NCBI GenBank assembly: GCA_024276655.1
Contig: JAJRWU010000248.1
Span: forward strand, 1 to 36,646
Direction: 5' to 3'
Length of the DNA stretch: 36,646 bases
DNA from: Planctomycetota bacterium
GTDB lineage: Bacteria; Planctomycetota; Planctomycetia; Pirellulales; Pirellulaceae
Below, in pieces: positions 8,789 through 16,338 of this stretch. The notes below the pieces were generated by a model that did no database searches, was not told the DNA's origin, and saw only the letters and a list, made by a program, of their open reading frames with translations. Position 1 is the first letter of the stretch; every line of letters starts with the position of its first letter. Both the position numbers and the translations under genes were made by a program.

Positions 8789-10108
8789 TTACATCGTTCC
8801 GCCCGGCAACAGGTTCGACGACCAGGGCTGGTTTTTTGTCTGCTTGCGCAACGCCCATTGAACCGGCAACGCCGCGAAGTTCAAGCAGCACGGGCTCGCC
8901 GCAGGACTCGGCAAGGAAACAACCTCCTGTTCCCACAAGGCCCGTCGGATAACCGCGATGTCGGCCCGCGTGCGACGTGCAAATTGAAGCGAGTTGAGGT
9001 CGTCTCGCGTATCTAGCAGGGTTTCACAGCGTTTGAGGTTGGCGCGCGCCTCGTGCAGTTTGTTCTTGGCGGCGGGAAGCGAAGCCAGCCGTTGGTTTTC
9101 GCTGGCCAGCACTTCTTCCAACTGAGCCAGGCTGATCGCCGCGATTTCGTAATGCAGCTCCGCTCGCCTGCGCAGCGAATTGTGCCGCCGCCGGTAGAGG
9201 TGGTTGATGACCAGCGGGTCTTGGCTGACGACAATCGCGGCAAACGCCTCGAAGCGTTTCAGAGTGATTCGTAAACCGCCGCCTCGCCGTTGGAATTCAA
9301 GCGGCCGAATTTGACCCTCGCTAATCAGGTAAGGCCGGGCGTCGATCGAAACGCCCGGAATCGTTACCGTGAGCCGAGCGGCCACGGGGGCGGAACTCAC
9401 CAACTGTTGCTGGGCCGACGATCGGACCAGCATCGCCAGGCGTGAACGCTCCGTTTGAAACAGCGCCGATTCAATATCGTGGCGGTTGAGGTCCAATGAA
9501 CCGAGATGCTCGCCGGCGCCAATCCAGGGCGCCAGAAGCGAGAGGTCCAGACAAACCAACTCGATGGCCGCGCTGCGAAGCTGCGAGACGGAATCTTCGC
9601 CATCGAGCGGCGTTCGCGAACGAAACACAAATCCTCTGGCGCCGGCCGCAGCGGCAAGGAAGGCCTGCAAGCGAATTTGTTCGTATTCGACGACGAGCCG
9701 GTCCGACCAATGGGGGGCGGCCGTTTCGGCCGACTGCAACAGCGCGATTTGCTCGACTAACGACGCCGGCGGTTCGGTCGCGATGGCGGCCCAAAACGGA
9801 GCCGCTCCTTGCCGATGCGCGGCGGAAAGATGTTGAAAAAAGTCTTCCAGGGAGAATTCCGTCCCCAAGGGAGTCGAGTTGATAAACCGTAGATCTAGCG
9901 TTCGCTCCAGGCGGGGCGCCGTCCGACGGAAACCGCCGAACTTCAAGGGCTTGCCGCCGGCGGCGGTCCACTGGCTGTCATGATGTTTGATGGCGCCCAA
10001 ATCTCTGGCGGTGAGGTCGGCTCCCATGTCGAGAGCGAGCATGCCCTGGCGGGAGTTTTGCTCTTGAGGACCATTCATTTGCGGCGGCGCCACTAGCCAA
10101 ATTTTCAC
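8789..10108 (-). CDS. Middle piece of the split planctomycete protein
   Basis: About 439 residues from GTG 10106-10108, which reads KIWLVAPPQ immediately. It has no signal peptide and no strong ribosome-binding site, so independent translation of an extracytoplasmic domain is doubtful. The sequence includes LALDMGADLT, RTLDLRFINSTPLGTEFSLEDFFQHL and QDPLVINHLYRR, which I associate with the glycosidase-like middle of the planctomycete family, followed by a helical region (AAISLAQLEEVLASENQRLASL). It ends ...NLLPGGTM at TAA 8789-8791, just where the C-terminal domain begins. No catalytic residues can be named from sequence alone. Confidence 0.6.
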   Translation of the reverse strand: MKIWLVAPPQMNGPQEQNSRQGMLALDMGADLTARDLGAIKHHDSQWTAAGGKPLKFGGFRRTAPRLERTLDLRFINSTPLGTEFSLEDFFQHLSAAHRQGAAPFWAAIATEPPASLVEQIALLQSAETAAPHWSDRLVVEYEQIRLQAFLAAAAGARGFVFRSRTPLDGEDSVSQLRSAAIELVCLDLSLLAPWIGAGEHLGSLDLNRHDIESALFQTERSRLAMLVRSSAQQQLVSSAPVAARLTVTIPGVSIDARPYLISEGQIRPLEFQRRGGGLRITLKRFEAFAAIVVSQDPLVINHLYRRRHNSLRRRAELHYEIAAISLAQLEEVLASENQRLASLPAAKNKLHEARANLKRCETLLDTRDDLNSLQFARRTRADIAVIRRALWEQEVVSLPSPAASPCCLNFAALPVQWALRKQTKNQPWSSNLLPGGTM

Positions 10109-10117
10109 GGCGGCCGC

Positions 10118-11014
10118 TTAGTTTTTTTGTTGTTCGGTCGCCGGCGATGGCAGACGCAGCGTGTTGATTCCCATGGCCTTCAACGTCGAAAACGATTCAC
10201 CATTGTGGTCGAGCACGCGTGGCGGGAAAGGGCGTTTCTCCACCTCCAACACACTGCCCTGGAGTGTGGGATAGCCGCGCTGCTCCAAGACGGCGGGTCG
10301 CGGCGCGGCGTTGGGAGCGCCGCCCTTGCCAGACGGCGTTCGTTTGGCGGAGGCAATATTTCCAGGCCCAATATTTCCAGGCCCAACCGCGATGTGCCCA
10401 GCGATTTGTAGGTCGTCGATCCAGACTTCGGTTTTGCCAGGTCCTCCATACGCATTCAAGGCGACCATATCGAGAAAGGCTCCGCGCGCATCGACTTGCG
10501 AACCGAACTGAGTTCGCACGCCGCGCACGTGCGCTTCGAACTTGCCCACCACGCCCGAGATTTTGAGCTGCTGCCAGCGGTCGACTTGCGAGTATTTGGC
10601 GCCCTCGATCAAGAACGAGATCGGTTCGCCGGTTCGGGGGTGGGCGGAATGCGGCAATACAATGCGCGCCACGATTTGCAGATCGGCCCGGTTGCTCTTG
10701 ACCCACAACCGAGGCGACAACTCCGAGATGATATGCGCCGGTTGAATGTCTTGTCCGATGTAGGCGTAGGCGCCAAACTTCGCCAAAATGCCGAAGTATT
10801 CCGCGCCTTGCCCGCCATGCGATTGCCGAAAAGTGCGTTCGTGTTGGGCGAGTTTGGCGTGGGCGTCGGAATCGACGAGCCTCCAAGACGTGCTAGGTGT
10901 TTCAAACGTCTCGAAATAGTCGCCCCGGACATCGGCCGGCGCGCTGGCGAGAAATAAAATCGCCAGGAAAAGTACCGAGCGTCGACCCACCGGCATGGCG
11001 CGTTTCGATTTCAT
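10118..11014 (-). CDS. N-terminal piece of the split planctomycete protein
   Basis: About 298 residues. ATG at 11012-11014 starts a Sec signal peptide (positive KSKRAMPVGRR, then VLFLAILFLASAPADVRG). The mature part begins YFETFETPSTSWRLVDSDAH and contains a carbohydrate-binding-like beta-sandwich ending EVWIDDLQIAGHI. A Pro/Gly linker holds a duplicated GPGNI. The piece ends ...TLKAMGINTLRLPSPATEQQKN at TAA 10118-10120, in the middle of what looks like the start of the next domain. If translated alone it would be an exported beta-sandwich. A 7-bp inverted repeat (11032-11038/11047-11053) lies just upstream of the start. Confidence 0.6.
   Translation of the reverse strand: MKSKRAMPVGRRSVLFLAILFLASAPADVRGDYFETFETPSTSWRLVDSDAHAKLAQHERTFRQSHGGQGAEYFGILAKFGAYAYIGQDIQPAHIISELSPRLWVKSNRADLQIVARIVLPHSAHPRTGEPISFLIEGAKYSQVDRWQQLKISGVVGKFEAHVRGVRTQFGSQVDARGAFLDMVALNAYGGPGKTEVWIDDLQIAGHIAVGPGNIGPGNIASAKRTPSGKGGAPNAAPRPAVLEQRGYPTLQGSVLEVEKRPFPPRVLDHNGESFSTLKAMGINTLRLPSPATEQQKN
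10354..10383 (-). repeat. Two perfect 15-bp tandem repeats coding GPGNI
   Basis: The unit caatatttccaggcc occurs twice in tandem within the linker of the N-terminal piece of the split gene; it preserves the frame. Confidence 0.95.
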
Positions 11015-11031
11015 GGGCCTGAGCGACGACC

Positions 11032-11053
11032 GGTGTTGTACAATCGCAACACC
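11032..11053. promoter_or_regulatory. Inverted repeat upstream of the split gene
   Basis: ggtgttg (11032-11038) and caacacc (11047-11053) form perfect 7-bp arms around an 8-nt loop, 18 bp before the start codon of the minus-strand gene and within the 288-bp divergent spacer. It could be an operator or a leader hairpin; nothing decides between them. Confidence 0.35.
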
Positions 11054-11302
11054 GCCTGAAAGTTTGGGGACATTGACGCAACGCCTGCTTCTAACAGGAT
11101 TTGCGACCCCTGGCCAGAGCAACTGCGTGGCCCTTTCTCCACGCCGCCCACCGTTGGGGCGCCGCGCGGATTTTTCATTGTTTTCCGCAAAGTCTTTCAG
11201 GGAACGAGCTTGCGGTTTTATCGGACCCCTCACGCAGGTGATTGGCGCGCCGGGTGCTTTGTTATCTGTTAACAACACTGGCCTACACAACGGAGAACAG
11301 TT

Positions 11303-11581
11303 ATGAGCACCACACCTCGCTTGAACAACGCCAAAACCGACGAATTCCCTCAAGACTTAATCGACCTAGCGGCCGTCATTTCCGAGTTGCCGGCGGCCCA
11401 CCGGGCGTCGCTGGAACCGGCGCTCGCCAAAGTCATCAGCAGCACCCGCCGTCGCCGCCGCATTCTTTCATTAGTTCAAGAAGCGTTGGGGCAGCTTCGG
11501 CTCGACATGAAATACCTGATGTTCGATCTCGACGCCACCCGCCGCGAACGCGACGCCCTCCGTGAAACCGATAGCGAATAA
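11303..11581 (+). CDS. Small conserved planctomycete protein, function unknown
   Basis: A 92-residue, strongly charged, mostly helical protein with no signal peptide or membrane segment. The segments DLIDLAAVISELPAAHR, RRRRILSLVQEALGQL and RLDMKYLMFDLDATRRERD are, from memory, conserved in planctomycetes. The RRRRR cluster next to a helix would suit nucleic acid binding, but no recognised DNA-binding fold is visible. The ATG at 11303 has GGAGA about 8 nt upstream. It is divergent from the split exported protein and 135 bp ahead of the prepilin-peptidase-like gene. Confidence 0.8.
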   Translation: MSTTPRLNNAKTDEFPQDLIDLAAVISELPAAHRASLEPALAKVISSTRRRRRILSLVQEALGQLRLDMKYLMFDLDATRRERDALRETDSE

Positions 11582-11716
11582 GCTTTGGGAGCAGACGCCG
11601 GCTGCCCTGGCAGCTCTGGTGACTGTCGCCCTTCATTGTGAGGCGATCGTCGAACCGATACACTTGCACATCTTGCAGCGGTTTCCCGGTTTCGCATTCC
11701 CCTCTTTCAATGGCAT

Positions 11717-12901
11717 ATGGCTCGACGTCGCACGCGAATCAACTGGCCTTTATTTTGGATCGGCGCGGCGCTTCTCGCCGCCTTTCTAGGATACTGCATC
11801 GTAGCGCCGGCTGTTGAATACGCACGCGGCGTGGGCGCTGCCTCCGGTCGGCCAAGCTTTGCTGCGTCTGGGCTTTCTCTCACGGAGCACATTCGAACGC
11901 GCTGCGTGGAGTATTTTATCGGCCTCTGGATTTTCAGCTTCGGCGCGATTATCGGCAGTTTTTTGAACGTGGTGGCGTATCGGATGCCGCGCGGCGAGTC
12001 GGTGGTTTGGCGACCTTCGCGATGTCCGTTCTGTGAGACGCCCATTCGTTCGACCGACAACATCCCCGTGCTGGGTTGGCTGCGTCTTCGGGGCCGCTGC
12101 CGCGCTTGCCGCCTGCCCATTTCTCCGCGTTACCCGACCATCGAATTTCTGATGGGGCTGCTGTTTTTCAGCTTCGCTCTGGCTGATTTGTTCTCCGGCG
12201 CGATGCTCAACCCGGCGCTCGGTCCGCTGCGGGGCGGGGTGGCGGAAATTGTTTTGAGCGCCCGATGGGATTTTGCCGCCGTGCTGGCGTATCAAGGCTG
12301 CTTGGCGGCATTGCTGATGGGCGTGGCGCTGATGCGGTTCGATGGCCAGCGCCCGCCAGGAAAACTGCTCGTCTTTGCCTTCGTGGTTGCCTTCGCGGCG
12401 CCGCTCGCCTTTCCAGAATTGCGGCCGGAAGTGTGGTCTCGGACAGACGTGTTATCGGGCGCGCTCCGTCGGCTGGAAGCGTATCCCGCCGGTATTCTCT
12501 GCGGCTTGGCGTTGGGCTACCTTTGGCATTTTGTACTGCAATACAGAGCCCAGGGAATCAAACCTCAGGTAGGACCGACGCTGTCGCTGATGATGGTCGG
12601 CCTCTTCTTTGGCTGGCAGGCGGCTTGTTCGGTGTTCGGGTTGGCGTTGGTGGTTCATCTTTTGGCGGGCTTGTGGGCTTGCCAGACACACAAACGAAAT
12701 TGGCCGGCCGACGCTTCGGTGCTGGCGGGCTTTTACGTCCATACGCTTGGCTGGAGCGTTTGGGAGATGTTTCGCTGGTGGCCCAGCCAGGATATGTCGG
12801 CCGCGGGGCTGATGCTCTATGTCCTGCTTTGCGGTTGCCTGCTGGTTGCAGTGCGTTCGGTCATGTTGCTGGCCTGCTGGGCGCCCGCCGACGCCGCATA
12901 A
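11717..12901 (+). CDS. Prepilin-peptidase-like (A24) membrane protein lacking the second catalytic Asp
   Basis: Polytopic membrane protein of 394 residues related to type IV leader peptidases (PilD/GspO), which cleave and N-methylate pseudopilins. The N-terminal domain is typical: GSFLNVVAYRMPRGESVV followed by two CxxC pairs (CPFCETPI and CRACRLPISPRYPTIEF) that normally bind zinc. In the peptidase domain the first aspartate region is present (LMRFDGQRPPGKLL), but where PilD has GxGDxK this protein reads QVGPTLSLMMVGLFFGWQ, so the second catalytic aspartate is missing. I infer that cleavage is lost or altered. It has an extra N-terminal membrane helix (LFWIGAALLAAFLGY). No pilin or secretion genes are nearby. 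ATG 11717 follows a weak ribosome-binding site. Confidence 0.82.
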   Translation: MARRRTRINWPLFWIGAALLAAFLGYCIVAPAVEYARGVGAASGRPSFAASGLSLTEHIRTRCVEYFIGLWIFSFGAIIGSFLNVVAYRMPRGESVVWRPSRCPFCETPIRSTDNIPVLGWLRLRGRCRACRLPISPRYPTIEFLMGLLFFSFALADLFSGAMLNPALGPLRGGVAEIVLSARWDFAAVLAYQGCLAALLMGVALMRFDGQRPPGKLLVFAFVVAFAAPLAFPELRPEVWSRTDVLSGALRRLEAYPAGILCGLALGYLWHFVLQYRAQGIKPQVGPTLSLMMVGLFFGWQAACSVFGLALVVHLLAGLWACQTHKRNWPADASVLAGFYVHTLGWSVWEMFRWWPSQDMSAAGLMLYVLLCGCLLVAVRSVMLLACWAPADAA

Positions 12902-12987
12902 GGCGAGCGGCGGAAACGAATTCACCGAAACCCGCCAGGTTTTTTTTCCCAGGGAGCCAGATTCGCGCCGCCGTTTGAAGCAGGCAA

Positions 12988-13021
12988 GAGTTCGTTGCAA
13001 GCCGGAGTTCGTTGCAAGCCG
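12988..13021. repeat. Two perfect 17-bp tandem repeats
   Basis: The unit gagttcgttgcaagccg occurs twice. Unlike the coding tandem repeats in this window its length is not a multiple of three, in keeping with a non-coding location. Confidence 0.95.
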
Positions 13022-13031
13022 GAGGCTTGAC

Positions 13032-13242
13032 AGCCATTAGCCGGCGGTCAGCGCAGCGCCACCGCCGGTATCGACCGCGCAATAACTCCCGCATCCCGGC
13101 GGGATGCTAGGATGCAGCGGTTGGAACAGCGGCCATCGGCGGCGCCACATTGCCGACGCCGCTGGCATCCTTTCAGGATGCGGTGTTTCAGCGATTCGAT
13201 CCTCCGGTGGTGTTCGCCGTGCTCGACCGCCGGCTAATGGCT
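13032..13242. repeat. MITE-like element with 18-bp perfect terminal inverted repeats
   Basis: agccattagccggcggtc at 13032-13049 is the exact reverse complement of 13225-13242. Inside are two short hairpins around gcatccc/gcatcc (13092-13108 and 13165-13181). There is no open frame for a transposase. From memory, this 'agccattagccggcggt' type of element is widespread in planctomycete genomes. Confidence 0.8.
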
Positions 13243-13278
13243 TGAATCCCTGTCGGGATAAATTTTCAGGACGATTCC

Positions 13279-14784
13279 TTAATCGTCTTTCGGTTGCGCC
13301 TCCGGTTTTTTCGGCGACGCCTCCGCTTTTTTCGCGGGAATGGCTTCCGTCTTTTTCGCGGGCGGTTGTTTCTCGGGAGCGGGGTCGTCTTGCTTGACCA
13401 AATCCAGCAGTACTTGCGTTTGGGCGAAGGCGCTATCTGCTTGAGCAGCCGCCAATTCCAGTTGCCGCAGCCGGGAATTGGAAATCGCTCCCGTCTTGCT
13501 CTGGTTTTTGTAGCGGTCAAAATCGAATACCGCGATATGGGCGGCCTTTCTCTTGGCCATCAAGCTGTATTCAAGGATTTTGACCCGCGCCTTATGCGTC
13601 GCCAAAGCGCGCTCGTAGGCAGCCTGCGCCAGCCGTACTTCACCGTGAGCGCGAGTCATCTTGTCAGCTGTTATCTTTCCGGCTCGATACTCTAATTGCG
13701 TAACTTGGACAACGGACGTCGCAATTTCGAGTTTGATTTGGGCTTCGCGCACACTCGGTCCCGCGTTGGCGAACATTTGCGAAAGGCTGGTAGCCGCTGC
13801 TTCCGCGACTCCGGGCGCCGCCTTGGTAGGCTTCATCGTCGGTGTAACAGCGGAAGTCGGCGGATCGACACGTGAGAAGATTTTTGGGGACGATTTACCT
13901 GGAACCGCCTTCGGCACACCGTACGGATTTGCCGCAGGCGCGACTGGCTTTGACGGAGTTGCAGGATACGGAGTGGTGCGGCCAGGCTGCGGCATGTTGT
14001 AGGTCCTGGGGGAAACACCCCTATAAACGCTTTCCCGCCCCGTCGCCGTTGAGGAAGGAACGTAACGCGTTCGGGTTCTGGGTACTGCCACGACGTCGCC
14101 GTTGGGCAAGGTCTGCGGTACATAGAACGTTTCCGTCACGGCCTTATAACCGGGCGAGCTGAGCGGCTCCCAGGCATATTCGTCGACTTCTTGGAGCAAT
14201 TGGGCCACGCGTCGCTCGACAACGCCCTCCTTGGCCGCCTCACGTTTGGCGAGCGCGGCTTCCACTTCTTCCAGCCGCTTTTTCAGTTTCGCCACTTCGA
14301 GTTGCTGCAACTGTTGCCGCAGGTCAAACTGCCGGCTGGTTGCTTCAGAAATCGTTTGGCGGAGGGCTTTGTCGGAACGGCCTTTCTCGTTGTACGCCTT
14401 GACGTCCTGCTGCAAAAGTTTCTCCAGTTCGTTGTACTGCTGGACGATGGCCGCGGAAGGAGCCAGTTCAAACGTCCTTACTACGACTTGGCCGGTCGGC
14501 ATGGGCGACTGGGGCAACGGCGGGGCCGCCAACAGCGGAGAGCCTATCGACGGTTTTGGGCTTGGCGCCGACCGAAGCACGGGCGGCGTCTCCGTTTTAT
14601 CCACCACAAAAGGGCCGGGCGCGGAACGCACCGCCTCAGGTTCGGCCAGAGCCTCACTTGCTTCGATAAACACCGGCGCGGGCGCCGGCTTTTGAGCCAG
14701 TACGTGGGCGACAAATGAAATAACGGCAGTTATCAGCACCAACGGCGCCAAGGCCAACCAAACGCGTCTTCGCACTTTCAACAT
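13279..14784 (-). CDS. Membrane-anchored coiled-coil protein of the sigma/kinase operon
   Basis: About 501 residues, family not recognised. A basic N-terminus and one membrane helix (VWLALAPLVLITAVISFVAHVLA) give a type II anchor with the rest outside the cytoplasm. A Pro/Ala-rich linker follows, then a coiled coil (residues about 105-195, with LRQQLQQLEVAKLKKRLEEVEAAL), a Pro/Gly/Thr-rich middle, and a second helical part (about 330-465) of the TolC-like type. The tail is Lys/Pro/Glu/Ala-rich (KKAEASPKKPEAQPKDD). ATG at 14782-14784 is chosen because AAGGAG lies about 8 nt upstream; a GTG at 14793 would overlap the stop of the kinase gene. Five bp after the kinase gene, it is surely cotranscribed and may be its extracytoplasmic partner or target (inference). 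Confidence 0.8.
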   Translation of the reverse strand: MLKVRRRVWLALAPLVLITAVISFVAHVLAQKPAPAPVFIEASEALAEPEAVRSAPGPFVVDKTETPPVLRSAPSPKPSIGSPLLAAPPLPQSPMPTGQVVVRTFELAPSAAIVQQYNELEKLLQQDVKAYNEKGRSDKALRQTISEATSRQFDLRQQLQQLEVAKLKKRLEEVEAALAKREAAKEGVVERRVAQLLQEVDEYAWEPLSSPGYKAVTETFYVPQTLPNGDVVAVPRTRTRYVPSSTATGRESVYRGVSPRTYNMPQPGRTTPYPATPSKPVAPAANPYGVPKAVPGKSSPKIFSRVDPPTSAVTPTMKPTKAAPGVAEAAATSLSQMFANAGPSVREAQIKLEIATSVVQVTQLEYRAGKITADKMTRAHGEVRLAQAAYERALATHKARVKILEYSLMAKRKAAHIAVFDFDRYKNQSKTGAISNSRLRQLELAAAQADSAFAQTQVLLDLVKQDDPAPEKQPPAKKTEAIPAKKAEASPKKPEAQPKDD

Positions 14785-14789
14785 GGGAA

Positions 14790-16319
14790 TCACTCCTTCT
14801 TTTCCGATTGAGATACCGCCGGCTTGTGCGGTGAAAATTCAAACCCCACACTACGCTCCAATTGACTTATTTCCTCGGCAATCTGTTGGAGTTGCTGGTC
14901 GATATCATGGCCGTCGGGTGTTGGCGTTTTTGCCGCGTCTGCCGCAGCGCTGTTTTCCACCGGCGACGGTGATGTTTTTTCGGACAGCGTCTTTCCGGGC
15001 AGCACTTCCCCATGCTTGGCTGTGTCTCCGAAGAAACCCATTGCCAACAGTCCTACCGCCGCCAGTATGGTCGCCCCAATCGCGATGACGCCCCGCGCCG
15101 AACGGTTGACGAATCGCCCCAGCCATTTGTTTTGTAGCGATGCGGGCAAACCGACGGAAGCCGGATGTTGCACGTGGGCCAAGCATTTTTCCAATAGTTC
15201 GGCCACTTCGCTCGCCGATTGAAAACGATCGGCCGGTTTTTTCGACAACAGCTTTTCCACGATGCCGCTCAGCCAGGGCGGCAGTTCAGGATTGATTTCA
15301 GAGACGGTCCTTGGCGTCGTCTCGCAAATGTGCCGCAACACGCCCATGGTGGTTTGGGCGCGGAACGGCGGCCGCCCGGCGCCCATGGCGTAGAGCAAAC
15401 TGCCCAGGCTGAAGAGGTCGGTGCGGAGGTCGGTCGATTCGCCTTGGGCCTGTTCGGGCGACATATACCGTGGCGTGCCGGCAATCACGCCGCTGCGGGT
15501 GAGTTGGGCGTCGTCGATGGCGCGGGCCAGTCCAAAATCGGTCAGCAAGACGCGGTCGACCGTTTTTTCCAGCAAGATGTTGGCCGGTTTGATGTCCCGA
15601 TGGATGAGCCCTTGGGCGTGTGCGGCGGCAAGTCCTTGCGAGATTTGCAGGCCGATGCGGAGAATGTCTTTAAGATCCAACGGCCCCAAACGGTCGATGC
15701 GTTGCTGCAATGTCTCGCCCGCCACGTACGGCATGACCAAGTAGGGCAGTTTGCCGGTATCGTCCACGGCGTGAATCGCGACCACATGTTGGTGTACGAT
15801 GGCCGCCGCCGCCTGTGCTTCGCGGCCGAACCGTTTGCGGGCCGCGGCGCTACATCCATAGTGAGGCGCCAGCACTTTAATGGCCACGTAGCGGTTGAGT
15901 TCGCGATCAAACCCCTTGAAAACGATGCCCATCCCGCCCTGGCCCAGCAGATCCGTGATTTCATAGTCGCCCAACATGCCCAGCAGCGCCGGGTTCTCCG
16001 ACGGCGCCAACACAGCCAGCGCCTGTTCGCGGATGCTTGGATCATCAGCGTTTTGGCCGACGTTTTCCGAACGGCTATTTTCTGGTTCGCCGTTGGGCCG
16101 TGAAACGCGATGGTATGAGGAATCAGAATCGTATTGCCCGAGAAACTCCTGGGCTTCGCGCCACCAAGATTCCTCGCCCGCCAAGCGCTCCAGTTCGCGC
16201 CGGCAATCGGCGCACGAACCGATATGCCGCACCACCTCCCGAGATTTCGCCTCCGAAAGTTGGTCGTCGAGCAAGCTTTGCAGCCGCCGCCGATCAAAAT
16301 GGATGTTTCGCTTGACCAT
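14790..16319 (-). CDS. Zinc-finger (zf-HC2) Ser/Thr protein kinase with membrane anchor
   Basis: A 509-residue Hanks-type kinase. Residues 1-50 form an anti-sigma-type zinc finger (H32, C36, C39 in RHIGSCADC). The kinase domain spans about 118-385: glycine loop GQGGMG, ATP-binding Lys148 in VAIK, catalytic loop HRDIKPANILL (Asp242), DFGLA (Asp261), and GTPRYMSPEQ in the activation segment, so it should be active. One membrane helix lies at about 410-430, followed by a roughly 80-residue outer tail rich in Ser/Glu. The fusion of an anti-sigma zinc finger to a kinase, 19 bp downstream of an ECF sigma gene, suggests that it binds that sigma factor and releases it after phosphorylation or signal sensing; this is inference from known planctomycete sigma/kinase pairs. 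Confidence 0.93.
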   Translation of the reverse strand: MVKRNIHFDRRRLQSLLDDQLSEAKSREVVRHIGSCADCRRELERLAGEESWWREAQEFLGQYDSDSSYHRVSRPNGEPENSRSENVGQNADDPSIREQALAVLAPSENPALLGMLGDYEITDLLGQGGMGIVFKGFDRELNRYVAIKVLAPHYGCSAAARKRFGREAQAAAAIVHQHVVAIHAVDDTGKLPYLVMPYVAGETLQQRIDRLGPLDLKDILRIGLQISQGLAAAHAQGLIHRDIKPANILLEKTVDRVLLTDFGLARAIDDAQLTRSGVIAGTPRYMSPEQAQGESTDLRTDLFSLGSLLYAMGAGRPPFRAQTTMGVLRHICETTPRTVSEINPELPPWLSGIVEKLLSKKPADRFQSASEVAELLEKCLAHVQHPASVGLPASLQNKWLGRFVNRSARGVIAIGATILAAVGLLAMGFFGDTAKHGEVLPGKTLSEKTSPSPVENSAAADAAKTPTPDGHDIDQQLQQIAEEISQLERSVGFEFSPHKPAVSQSEKKE

Positions 16320-16338
16320 GGTTTCTAGTTTGCCCCCC

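Larger units (their letters stand above)
8297..11014 (-). pseudogene. Large exported planctomycete protein split by two in-frame TAA codons
   Basis: Three open pieces (10118-11014, 8789-10108, 8297-8776) lie in the same reading frame, separated only by TAA at 10118-10120 plus three codons and TAA at 8789-8791 plus four codons. Read through, the junctions give TEQQKN-x-AAAVKIWLVAPP and LLPGGT-M-x-NLDNMLRAGW. Both match how I remember this family, about 900 residues of unknown function found in planctomycetes (signal peptide, a domain opening with FETFETPSTSWRLVDSDA, a long glycosidase-like middle part, and a C-terminal jelly-roll-like domain ending VWIDDVTI). Such proteins are normally one chain. 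The hypothesis is a recently inactivated gene with two nonsense substitutions; two base-call errors are the alternative. Three separately translated neighbouring genes are less likely because the break points fall inside conserved segments. Confidence 0.68.
12902..13278. other. Intergenic region rich in repeats
   Basis: A 377-bp spacer between the prepilin-peptidase-like gene and the convergent coiled-coil gene. It holds a 17-bp tandem duplication (12988-13021) and an inverted-repeat element (13032-13242). No gene is evident. Confidence 0.7.

Noticed and set aside
8177-9016. Long open frame on the plus strand over the end of the split gene
   Set aside because: Antisense shadow; no domain, no ribosome-binding site, and the minus frame has family-like sequence.
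1243-10120. Reassignment of TAA to a sense codon (for example Glu)
   Set aside because: Many intact genes here end properly with TAA (coaB followed by a terminator, the BASS gene, the NtrC-type gene, the SGNH gene), and long intact genes such as argH, the selD fusion and the HEAT-repeat gene contain no in-frame TAA.
15219-16103. Long plus-strand frame across the kinase gene
   Set aside because: Antisense shadow of a well-supported kinase domain.
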